Program-made: the position numbers and the translations under genes
Notes under the pieces: generated by a model
What the model was told of the DNA's origin: nothing
Database searches by the model: none
What the model saw: the letters and a program-made list of their open reading frames with translations, nothing else
NCBI GenBank assembly: GCA_947178085.1
Contig: CAMWWS010000228.1
Span: forward strand, 1-5,083
Source: an uncultured Lachnospiraceae bacterium
GTDB lineage: Bacteria; Bacillota_A; Clostridia; Lachnospirales; Lachnospiraceae
DNA length: 5,083 nt
Direction: 5' to 3'
Shown here: positions 1 to 5,083 of the stretch, one piece after another
Position numbering within the stretch: the first letter of the stretch is position 1
Layout: each line of letters starts with the position of its first letter

Positions 1-821
1 CCGGCACCAACTGCGGAAGAATATGCCTTACAAACCGTAACTATCTCCTTTATTTCATAAGGCGGAAGTCCCGCTCCTATCGCACCGTAAGCTGCCAGCG
101 TGGAAGAAGACGTTACCATCGGGTAAATTCCGTGATCAGGGTCTTTAAGAGTACCAAGCTGACCCTCTAACAGAATAGTTTTACCCTCTTTAAGTGCCTT
201 ATCCAGATAAGCCGAAACATCGCAAACATAAGGTTCTACCATGTCCCTATACTGATGCAGGGTTTCCATCAACTCGGCCGCATCAATCAACGGCTTGTGA
301 TACAGATGTTCCAACAAAACATTCTTGGTCTCGCAGATTCTCTCTACCTTATCTTTTAACAGCTCTTCATCAAAAAGTTCGCTGACCTGAAAACCTACTT
401 TTGCATATTTATCTGAATAAAACGGTGCAATTCCTGACTTAGTTGAGCCAAAAGATTTACCGCCAAGCCTTTCCTCCTCATACTGGTCAAACAGTTTATG
501 ATAAGGCATCACAATCTGGCATCTGTCAGACACCAGAAGCTTAGGCATCGGTACATTCCTGTCCGTGATATATTTAATTTCATCTACAAGTATCGGAATA
601 TCTAACGCCACACCATTGCCGATGATGCTTGTGGTATGATTATAAAACACACCTGACGGCAGTGTATGGAGTGCAAACTTTCCATAATTATTCACAATTG
701 TATGTCCCGCATTGGCGCCACCCTGATAGCGGATTACTATGTCGGCTTCTTTAGCCATCATATCGGTCATTTTACCTTTTCCTTCATCTCCCCAGTTAGC
801 GCCTACTATTGCTTTTACCAT
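1..821 (-). CDS. purA: Adenylosuccinate synthetase, N-terminal 273 codons (3' end beyond left edge)
   Basis: This cytoplasmic enzyme joins IMP and aspartate using GTP to give adenylosuccinate, the first step from IMP to AMP; PurB then cleaves the product. The reading frame is open from the ATG at 821 to the window edge. About 273 of the usual ~420-430 residues are visible, and the GTP/aspartate-binding C-terminal part is missing only because the window ends. The P-loop-like signature GANWGDEGKGK is at residues 7-17, with D12 matching the catalytic base (Asp13 in E. coli). GGANAGHT at 34-41 supplies H40, the catalytic acid (E. coli His41). EGQLGTLKDPDHGIYP at 219-234 followed by VTSSS at 236-240 is the IMP-binding region. 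Several normally invariant positions differ: TKSGIAPFY replaces TxRGIGPAY, EGQLG replaces EGAQG, and SSAVGAG replaces xTRVGxG. The start is fixed by GGAGGG seven bases upstream. It probably has its own promoter downstream of purB. The family call is secure. Confidence 0.97.
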   Translation of the reverse strand, partial: MVKAIVGANWGDEGKGKMTDMMAKEADIVIRYQGGANAGHTIVNNYGKFALHTLPSGVFYNHTTSIIGNGVALDIPILVDEIKYITDRNVPMPKLLVSDRCQIVMPYHKLFDQYEEERLGGKSFGSTKSGIAPFYSDKYAKVGFQVSELFDEELLKDKVERICETKNVLLEHLYHKPLIDAAELMETLHQYRDMVEPYVCDVSAYLDKALKEGKTILLEGQLGTLKDPDHGIYPMVTSSSTLAAYGAIGAGLPPYEIKEIVTVCKAYSSAVGA

Positions 822-828
822 AAATTTA

Positions 829-834
829 CCCTCC
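829..834 (-). promoter_or_regulatory. purA ribosome binding site
   Basis: On the minus strand, GGAGGG lies seven bases before the ATG at 821. This is a near-perfect anti-16S match and settles the purA start. No other in-frame start codon lies close by. Confidence 0.85.
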
Positions 835-863
835 GTATTCTTATACATTAAAGAGTTACACAC

Positions 864-891
864 AAAAAGCAGGTTTGTAAAAAACCTGCTT
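864..891 (-). terminator. Intrinsic terminator or attenuator hairpin between purB and purA
   Basis: A perfect 10-bp stem is formed by 867-876 and 882-891 with a five-base loop. Read on the minus strand, the 5' arm AAGCAGGTTT pairs with AAACCTGCTT, which runs into TTTTTGTGTG. The GC-containing core followed by a T run is typical of a Rho-independent terminator, so it probably ends the purC-purF-purB transcript. It also lies downstream of the candidate purA promoter (912-940) and only 42 bases before the purA ATG. It could therefore act on purA transcripts as a leader terminator. The T run is short, so efficiency is uncertain. Confidence 0.75.
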
Positions 892-911
892 AAAGTGTTT
901 CTTACTTTATG

Positions 912-940
912 ATTATAGAACATTTTCCATCATATTACAA
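912..940 (-). promoter_or_regulatory. Candidate sigma-A promoter for purA
   Basis: Reading on the minus strand, TTGTAA (935-940) is followed after exactly 17 bases by a perfect TATAAT (912-917). It sits in the AT-rich gap after the purB stop. Transcription would start near 905, giving a leader of about 85 bases that contains the hairpin at 867-891. This would let purA be expressed separately from the upstream operon. The call rests on consensus match and position only. Confidence 0.55.
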
Positions 941-966
941 TCTACACTTGCAAAAAATAATAAAAC

Positions 967-2418
967 TTATACACTTATCTCTGCTTTAACCCCAAGAAGC
1001 TCTTTATTTTCCTCTAATATAGGCTTCACAACCTCTTCTATGAACTTCTCCACCTGAAGCGGTGCACGTCCTACATATTTAGAAGGTTCCATGGTCTTTT
1101 GCAAATCTTCCAGATTCATATTAAACGCCGGGTCGTCCGCTATAAGCTCCAACAGGTTGTTCTCTTTTCCTTCCCTCTTCACATTAGCTCCGGCAATCAT
1201 GGACAGTTCGCGGATTCTCTCATGAAGCTCCTGCCGGTCTCCGCCCATCTTAACGGCATCCATCATGATATTTTCAGTCGCCATAAAAGGCAGTTCGCTC
1301 ATCAGACGCTTGGTAATAACTTTATCGTATACTACTAATCCGTCCACCACATTCAGGCACAGATCCAGAATACCGTCAACCGCCAGAAACGCTTCCGGAA
1401 TGGAAAGTCTCTTGTTTGCGGAATCGTCTAACGTTCTTTCAAACCACTGCGTTGCTGAAGTAATGGCAGGGTTCAGTGCATCCACCATGACGAATCTGGA
1501 CAATGAAGCGATTCTTTCACTTCTCATAGGGTTACGTTTGTATGCCATAGCGGACGAACCAATCTGGCTCTTCTCAAAAGGCTCTTCCACTTCTTTTAAA
1601 TGCTGCAGCAGTCTGATGTCATTTGACATCTTATGGGCTGATGCTGCAATTCCAGCCAAAACATTGCAGACTCTTGTATCTACTTTACGTGAATATGTCT
1701 GTCCCGATACCGGATAGCATTTTTCAAATCCCATTTTCTTAGCAATCATCGGATCAATTTTATCAATTGTTTCCTGGTCACCGTTAAATAGTTCCAGAAA
1801 CGATGCCTGCGTGCCGGTAGTTCCTTTGGAACCCAGCAGTTTCATAGTCGAAATCACATAATCGAGGTCTTCTAAGTCAAGACAGAACTCATGCGCCCAC
1901 AGAGCCGCCCTTTTTCCGACCGTCGTAGGCTGCGCCGGTTGAAAATGAGTAAAAGCTAACGTCGGAAGTTCTTTATATTTGTCGGCAAACTCAGAAATCT
2001 CTGCAATCACATTCACAAGTTTCTTTTTTACCAGTTTCAAAGCCTTAGTCATTACTATAATATCGGTATTATCACCCACATAGCATGACGTCGCACCCAA
2101 ATGTATGATACCCGCCGCTTTCGGGCACTGCTGCCCATAAGCATATACATGGCTCATTACGTCGTGGCGTACTTCCTTCTCCCTCGCCTTCGCAACATCA
2201 TAATTGATATCCTCGGCGTGGCTTTTCAGCTCATCAATCTGCTCTTTAGTAATAACAGGTTTACCATTCTGGCTTAGACCCAGCTCCATTTCCGTCTCCG
2301 CCAAGGCAATCCACAGCTTTCTCCACGTCCTGAATTTCATATCCGGTGAAAAGATATACTGCATCTCCTTACTCGCATATCTTTCCGATAACGGACTTAC
2401 ATATTTATCTGTACTCAT
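967..2418 (-). CDS. purB: Adenylosuccinate lyase, ~483 aa, eukaryote-like type
   Basis: This homotetrameric cytoplasmic lyase releases fumarate from SAICAR (giving AICAR) and from adenylosuccinate (giving AMP), so it acts just after both PurC and PurA. Numbering is from the chosen start. RHDVMSHV at 84-91 and HLGATS at 106-111 are substrate-binding stretches. THFQPAQPTT at 157-166 carries H158, the likely general acid. QIGSSAMAYKRNPMRSE at 285-301 is the fumarase/aspartase-superfamily signature loop, with S289 the likely catalytic serine. ERTLDDSANKR follows later, another family block. The usual Pro/His position in the signature is Ala (SSAMAYKRNP). Length and motifs match the ~480-aa animal ADSL type rather than the ~430-aa Bacillus type. 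An ATG 15 bases upstream (2433) is possible, but it overlaps the GGAGG at 2427-2431 and lacks its own ribosome site, so ATG 2418 is preferred. The gene starts 28 bases after the purF stop and ends with TAA. Confidence 0.97.
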   Translation of the reverse strand: MSTDKYVSPLSERYASKEMQYIFSPDMKFRTWRKLWIALAETEMELGLSQNGKPVITKEQIDELKSHAEDINYDVAKAREKEVRHDVMSHVYAYGQQCPKAAGIIHLGATSCYVGDNTDIIVMTKALKLVKKKLVNVIAEISEFADKYKELPTLAFTHFQPAQPTTVGKRAALWAHEFCLDLEDLDYVISTMKLLGSKGTTGTQASFLELFNGDQETIDKIDPMIAKKMGFEKCYPVSGQTYSRKVDTRVCNVLAGIAASAHKMSNDIRLLQHLKEVEEPFEKSQIGSSAMAYKRNPMRSERIASLSRFVMVDALNPAITSATQWFERTLDDSANKRLSIPEAFLAVDGILDLCLNVVDGLVVYDKVITKRLMSELPFMATENIMMDAVKMGGDRQELHERIRELSMIAGANVKREGKENNLLELIADDPAFNMNLEDLQKTMEPSKYVGRAPLQVEKFIEEVVKPILEENKELLGVKAEISV

Positions 2419-2426
2419 AACACAAT

Positions 2427-2431
2427 CCTCC
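2427..2431 (-). promoter_or_regulatory. purB ribosome binding site (decides the start)
   Basis: GGAGG on the minus strand is spaced eight bases from the ATG at 2418. The upstream in-frame ATG at 2433 directly abuts this motif and is preceded by AT-rich sequence with no purine-rich block. This is why the 483-residue form is preferred over 488. Confidence 0.85.
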
Positions 2432-2446
2432 ATTTGAGTTTATATC

Positions 2447-3883
2447 TTACTTTTCAAACTCCCCACGGATATCCTCTTTAGGCGGCTCCATAGGATAAAT
2501 CCCGGTAAAGCACCCCTTACATATTCCAAGATGTCCTGCTATCTCATCAAGCCTTTCCTCCCGTAAATACCCAAGGGAATCCGCGCCGATGATTTCACGG
2601 ATTTCATCCACTGAACGGTTATATGCAATCAGCTGTTCCTGGGCAGGCACATCCGTACCGAAATAACACGGCCACAAAAAAGGCGGTGAACTCACTCTCA
2701 TATGAACTTCAACTGCTCCTGCCTCACGAAGCATCCTCACAATTCTGTCAGACGTGGTTCCGCGCACTATGGAATCGTCTATCATGATAATCCTTTTACC
2801 GTTTACCGCTTCTTTTACGGCGTTCAGCTTCACCTGTACGCTGCTCTCACGGTTTTTCTGCTTTGGTTTGATAAAAGTACGTCCAACATATGAATTTTTT
2901 ACAAACGCCTGACCGTAAGGAATTCCTGACTGCATGGCATAGCCAAGTGCAGCACAGTTTCCCGACTCCGGCACACCTACTACCAGATCCGCCTCTACGG
3001 GTGAGTCAATGGCAAGGTATTTTCCCGCAAGAATTCGGGAATCATAAACACTCACGCCGTCAATATGACTATCAGGTCTTGCAAAATATATGTATTCAAA
3101 TACGCATCTGGCATGCTTATCTTTATCAATACAGAGCCGTCTGTCGGATTCAATTCCTTTTTCAGGCGATATTGTAACAATCTCTCCCGGCTCCACATCC
3201 CTGACATAATCCGCACCGATAGTATCCAGCGCACAGGTCTCAGATGCAAGAACATATGCGTTATCACGTCTTCCGATACAGAGAGGTCTGAATCCGTATG
3301 GGTCCCTTGCACCTATCAACTTACGTGGCGACATGACAATCAGGGAATATGCTCCCTTAATCTTTAGCATGGCACGTCCTACGGCCTCTTCCACAGTACC
3401 GCAGTTAAGACGTTCTCTTGCTATATGGTATGCAATGACTTCCGAATCAATCGTTGTCTGAAATATTGCTCCGGTATACTCCAATTCATGTCGAAGCTCC
3501 GGAGCATTGATTAAATTACCGTTATGCGCCAACCCTAAAGTACCCTTTACATAATTTAATACTAGAGGCTGTGCATTTTCTCTGGTACTGCTGCCTGCCG
3601 TCGAATATCTGACATGGCCTACGCCGATATCACCTTTCAGTTTTTCCAGAGTATCCGGTGTGAAATTCTCATTTAAAAGCCCCATTTCCTTAACACTCTG
3701 TACTTTTCCCTTGGGACCGTTCGTATCACTTACCGCTATGCCGCAGCTCTCCTGCCCTCTATGCTGCAGGGCAAAAAGTCCGTAATAAATTGTTGACGCT
3801 ACATCATTACCGTCAAAATCATAGATACCAAAAACACCACATTCTTCCCCTAGTTTGTCTGTTTTTTCGATATCCCTTATCAC
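2447..3883 (-). CDS. purF: Amidophosphoribosyltransferase (glutamine-PRPP amidotransferase), Fe-S type
   Basis: It makes 5-phosphoribosylamine from PRPP and glutamine, the first committed step of purine synthesis. The 478-residue product starts with a 14-residue leader ending EE before C15 (CGVFGI), the N-terminal nucleophile of the Ntn glutaminase domain, so a propeptide is probably cleaved off. HRGQESCGI (41-49), RYSTAG (92-97) and HNGN (120-123) belong to the glutaminase site. The C-terminal phosphoribosyltransferase domain carries the PRPP loop IIMIDDSIVRGTT (365-377). C260, C406, C455 and C458 (the last two in CKGC) match the four cysteines that hold a [4Fe-4S] cluster in the B. subtilis enzyme, so oxygen sensitivity is expected. 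The start is GTG: it is the only standard start codon in frame between the purC stop and C15, but its ribosome site is weak. It lies 30 bases after purC and 28 before purB, inside the operon. The enzyme family is usually feedback-inhibited by AMP and GMP nucleotides. Confidence 0.97.
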   Translation of the reverse strand: MIRDIEKTDKLGEECGVFGIYDFDGNDVASTIYYGLFALQHRGQESCGIAVSDTNGPKGKVQSVKEMGLLNENFTPDTLEKLKGDIGVGHVRYSTAGSSTRENAQPLVLNYVKGTLGLAHNGNLINAPELRHELEYTGAIFQTTIDSEVIAYHIARERLNCGTVEEAVGRAMLKIKGAYSLIVMSPRKLIGARDPYGFRPLCIGRRDNAYVLASETCALDTIGADYVRDVEPGEIVTISPEKGIESDRRLCIDKDKHARCVFEYIYFARPDSHIDGVSVYDSRILAGKYLAIDSPVEADLVVGVPESGNCAALGYAMQSGIPYGQAFVKNSYVGRTFIKPKQKNRESSVQVKLNAVKEAVNGKRIIMIDDSIVRGTTSDRIVRMLREAGAVEVHMRVSSPPFLWPCYFGTDVPAQEQLIAYNRSVDEIREIIGADSLGYLREERLDEIAGHLGICKGCFTGIYPMEPPKEDIRGEFEK

Positions 3884-3888
3884 TCTGA

Positions 3889-3903
3889 CACCTATGTTCC
3901 TTT
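3889..3903 (-). promoter_or_regulatory. Weak purF ribosome binding region before a GTG start
   Basis: The minus strand reads AAAGGAACATAGGTG and then TCAGA before GTG. AAGGA is 14 bases from the GTG, which is longer than usual. AGGTG is at a short five-base distance but is a poorer match. Together with the GTG start this predicts less efficient initiation than for purB or purA, or reliance on translational coupling to purC, whose stop lies 30 bases upstream of the GTG. Confidence 0.45.
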
Positions 3904-3913
3904 CTATTTTTGA

Positions 3914-4618
3914 TTACAGACCGAGTCTCTTGAACACTTCGTTATATGCTTCCTCTACATTTCCTAAGTCTCTGCGGAAGCGGTCCTTATCCAGTTTTTC
4001 ATTTGTGTTGACATCCCACAGTCTACAGGTATCAGGACTTGTCTCATCAGCCAGAATAATCTCTCCGTGATAGCGGCCGAATTCAATCTTGAAGTCAATC
4101 AATTTGATATCTGCCTGTAAAAAGTAATTTTTCAGCACTTCATTTACTTTAAAAGCATATTTCTTAATCGTTTCAATTTCTTCCCATGTCGCAAGCTTAA
4201 GCGCTACCGCAAAGTAACTGTTAATCAACGGGTCGCCAAGTTCGTCGTTTTTATAGCTGAATTCAATAGTCGGCTCAGCAAAAGGAGTGCCTTCCGGAAC
4301 ACCGAGCCTTTTTGAAAAGCTTCCTGCCGCCACATTGCGGATAATCACTTCAAGCGGTACTATTTCTACTTTTTTAACCGCTGTTTCCCTATCGCTCAAT
4401 TCTTCAATGAAATGCGTTGGAACGCCTTCTTTTTCCAGAATTTGGAAAACGTGGTTGGTCATCTTGTTATTGATTACGCCTTTTCCGACAATAGTTCCCT
4501 TTTTCTCCCCATTGAATGCCGTCGCATCGTCTTTGTAATCCACGATTAAAACATCAGGGTCTTCTGTCTTAAATACTTTTTTAGCCTTTCCTTCATAAAG
4601 CTGCTCCAATTTTTCCAT
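3914..4618 (-). CDS. purC: Phosphoribosylaminoimidazole-succinocarboxamide (SAICAR) synthetase
   Basis: This ATP-dependent cytoplasmic ligase couples CAIR with aspartate to give SAICAR, the substrate of PurB. The 234-residue length is typical of stand-alone bacterial Pur[11 protein letters not shown] at 7-16 is the N-terminal nucleotide-binding strand region. [11 protein letters not shown] is at 27-37. [15 protein letters not shown] at 86-100 fits SAICAR synthetase signature 1, and LIDFKIEFG at 173-181 fits signature 2. [13 protein letters not shown] at 190-202 is the metal/substrate block; the usual DE(I/V)SPD has Thr as its third residue here, a mild variation. The ATG at 4618 has AAAAGG eight bases upstream, with a further AGAGAGG behind it. 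It is the first gene of the apparent purC-purF-purB operon, with 189 bases separating it from the upstream gene's stop. Stop codon TAA. Confidence 0.97.
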   Translation of the reverse strand: MEKLEQLYEGKAKKVFKTEDPDVLIVDYKDDATAFNGEKKGTIVGKGVINNKMTNHVFQILEKEGVPTHFIEELSDRETAVKKVEIVPLEVIIRNVAAGSFSKRLGVPEGTPFAEPTIEFSYKNDELGDPLINSYFAVALKLATWEEIETIKKYAFKVNEVLKNYFLQADIKLIDFKIEFGRYHGEIILADETSPDTCRLWDVNTNEKLDKDRFRRDLGNVEEAYNEVFKRLGL

Positions 4619-4626
4619 TGTTTTTA

Positions 4627-4639
4627 CCTTTTCCTCTCT
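4627..4639 (-). promoter_or_regulatory. purC ribosome binding site
   Basis: The minus strand reads AGAGAGGAAAAGG and then eight bases to the ATG at 4618. The purine-rich block contains two partial Shine-Dalgarno matches. The nearer one (AAAAGG) is correctly spaced. Confidence 0.6.
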
Positions 4640-4652
4640 CTTATTGTGTATT

Positions 4653-4681
4653 AATTAAGCAATTACAAAACTCTATTTCAA
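4653..4681 (-). promoter_or_regulatory. Weak candidate promoter for the purC-purF-purB operon
   Basis: On the minus strand, TTGAAA (4676-4681) is followed by 17 bases and TTAATT (4653-4658), the latter preceded by TGC as in an extended -10 element. The -35 match is good but the -10 match is poor. It lies just downstream of the 77-base palindrome and 34 bases before the purC ATG, where an operon promoter would be expected. I see no purine riboswitch between it and purC, and the space is too short for one. Confidence 0.3.
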
Positions 4682-4687
4682 CAACCA

Positions 4688-4764
4688 GAACTTAGTCAAA
4701 ATGAACAAAATAAGGAGCGATTTCGCTTGCGGCGAGCTCCGTTTTTGTTTATTTTGACTAAGTT
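4688..4764. repeat. 77-base imperfect palindrome upstream of purC
   Basis: The outer arms GAACTTAGTCAAAAT (4688-4702) and its near mirror ending GACTAAGTTC (4755-4764) pair over 15 bases without a mismatch. Beyond one G/T position they continue through AACAAAA, and after a small internal loop through GGAGC (4714-4718) with GCTCC (4736-4740). Inside, TCGC (4723-4726) pairs with GCGA (4732-4735) around a five-base loop. It lies alone between two genes on the same strand. The symmetry exceeds what a simple terminator needs, so a small dispersed palindromic element is an alternative. No clear target-site duplication flanks it. Confidence 0.8.
4704..4740 (-). terminator. Probable intrinsic terminator of the upstream gene (core of the palindrome)
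   Basis: In the minus direction, GGAGC TCGC, a CGCAA loop, then GCGA and GCTCC form a GC-rich stem, with AATC unpaired on one side. It is followed by TTATTTTGTT. This sits 68 bases beyond the stop of the right-edge gene and before the candidate purC promoter, so it fits as that gene's terminator. The plus strand also reads GCTCC followed by GTTTTTGTTT, so it could terminate both ways. Confidence 0.6.
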
Positions 4765-4807
4765 CGTGACCTGTGATAATAGTTTCGCAATTGGTTATAT
4801 GAATATT

Positions 4808-5083
4808 CTACATACTTTCCTCATACTTTTCAACTGTTTCAAGAATTTCTCTGGCATATTTCGGATAACGCTGAACGAGCTCCTTGATGTCCCTCTGAGC
4901 GCCTCCCGCTACGGTTTCCTTATTATATTCTATCCTTTTACGCAGCGACTGCCTTCTTATTATCAGACTATGTCTGATTTCCACCATATCCCTGTGGTCA
5001 ATGATTGCCTCAGTCTGGTGCAGCCATACCTCCGGATAAGCTATTTTATACCTTTTTAACATCTTAAGAAGGTCCTGCTGGGC
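4808..5083 (-). CDS. Unrecognised protein, C-terminal 91 residues (5' end beyond right edge)
   Basis: The frame is open from the right edge to a TAG at 4808-4810, giving 91 residues and ending KYEESM. I do not recognise the family. The visible part is rich in Lys, Arg, Glu and Ile/Leu, has no signal peptide or membrane segment, and looks largely alpha-helical. Stretches such as RHSLIIRRQSLRKRIEYNKE suggest basic helices that could bind nucleic acid or a partner, but this is only a composition argument. The only glycines are an adjacent pair in VAGGAQRD, and there are no cysteines. An ATG at 5062 preceded by AGGA at ten bases could start an 84-residue protein, but the frame stays open upstream, so a longer protein is at least as likely. 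It is separated from purC by a hairpin terminator, so a shared operon is doubtful. Reality of the gene is supported by codon phase and by its position on the same strand with a terminator after it. Confidence 0.7.
   Translation of the reverse strand, partial: AQQDLLKMLKRYKIAYPEVWLHQTEAIIDHRDMVEIRHSLIIRRQSLRKRIEYNKETVAGGAQRDIKELVQRYPKYAREILETVEKYEESM

Noticed and set aside
1..821. A PurZ-type enzyme for 2-aminoadenine (Z-genome) synthesis, suggested by the unusual PurA motifs
   Set aside because: The catalytic aspartate in WGDEGKGK (D12) is intact, whereas as I recall PurZ lacks that aspartate, and the neighbours are ordinary cellular purine genes with no phage genes.
194..851. Short plus-strand frames of about 60 codons over purA
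   Set aside because: They are antisense to purA, which has clear motifs and a strong ribosome site, and they have no supporting signals of their own.
1265..1717. 150-codon open frame on the plus strand
   Set aside because: It lies entirely inside purB on the opposite strand, has no ribosome site that I can see, and its product resembles no family. It is a shadow of the strongly coding minus frame.
3052..3312. 86-codon minus-strand frame within purF
   Set aside because: It overlaps purF out of frame, and the true frame contains conserved PurF sequence throughout this stretch. There is no sign of a purF frameshift.
4619..4807. Purine riboswitch or PurR-box control upstream of purC
   Set aside because: I found no TATA...GGTxxC...TCTACC purine-aptamer core on the minus strand. 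CGAAC-like fragments occur only within the palindrome arms and fit the PurBox consensus poorly and without the paired arrangement.
4727..5059. 110-codon plus-strand open frame downstream of the palindrome
   Set aside because: It starts inside the hairpin loop with no ribosome site and runs antisense to the right-edge gene. The product looks like noise rich in Phe, Leu and Ser.

Overview
The window is a purine nucleotide biosynthesis cluster from a low- to mid-GC Gram-positive bacterium. It is most likely from class Clostridia, and the Lachnospiraceae are my best guess. I infer this from strong GGAGG-type ribosome sites, AT-rich intergenic DNA with sigma-A-like hexamers, a Bacillus-type glutamine-PRPP amidotransferase with propeptide and Fe-S cysteines, and PurB and PurA sequence types that I associate from memory with Clostridia. 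All supported genes lie on the minus strand, so the text below reads from right to left in transcription order.

Right edge (5083 to 4808): the last 91 codons of an unrecognised, charged, probably helical protein. Then comes a 189-base gap holding a striking 77-base imperfect palindrome (4688-4764), whose core looks like an intrinsic terminator, followed by a weak candidate promoter. Next come purC (SAICAR synthetase), purF (amidophosphoribosyltransferase) and purB (adenylosuccinate lyase). They are spaced only 30 and 28 bases apart and are almost certainly one operon. After purB there is a 145-base gap with a good promoter (TTGTAA, 17 bases, TATAAT) and a perfect 10-bp hairpin followed by a T run. 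The left edge carries the first 273 codons of purA (adenylosuccinate synthetase), which runs off the window.

Functionally, PurF makes the first committed intermediate (phosphoribosylamine). PurC and PurB carry out consecutive steps (CAIR to SAICAR to AICAR). PurB acts again after PurA in the IMP to AMP branch, so PurC/PurB and PurA/PurB are substrate-linked pairs. The remaining de novo genes (purD, N, L, M, E, H and others) are not here.

This is largely an ordinary housekeeping region, and I see no hidden defence, mobile or RNA system. The points worth a second look are the non-canonical active-site neighbourhood of PurA, the hairpin between the purA promoter and its ribosome site, the eukaryote-like PurB, and the long palindrome upstream of purC.
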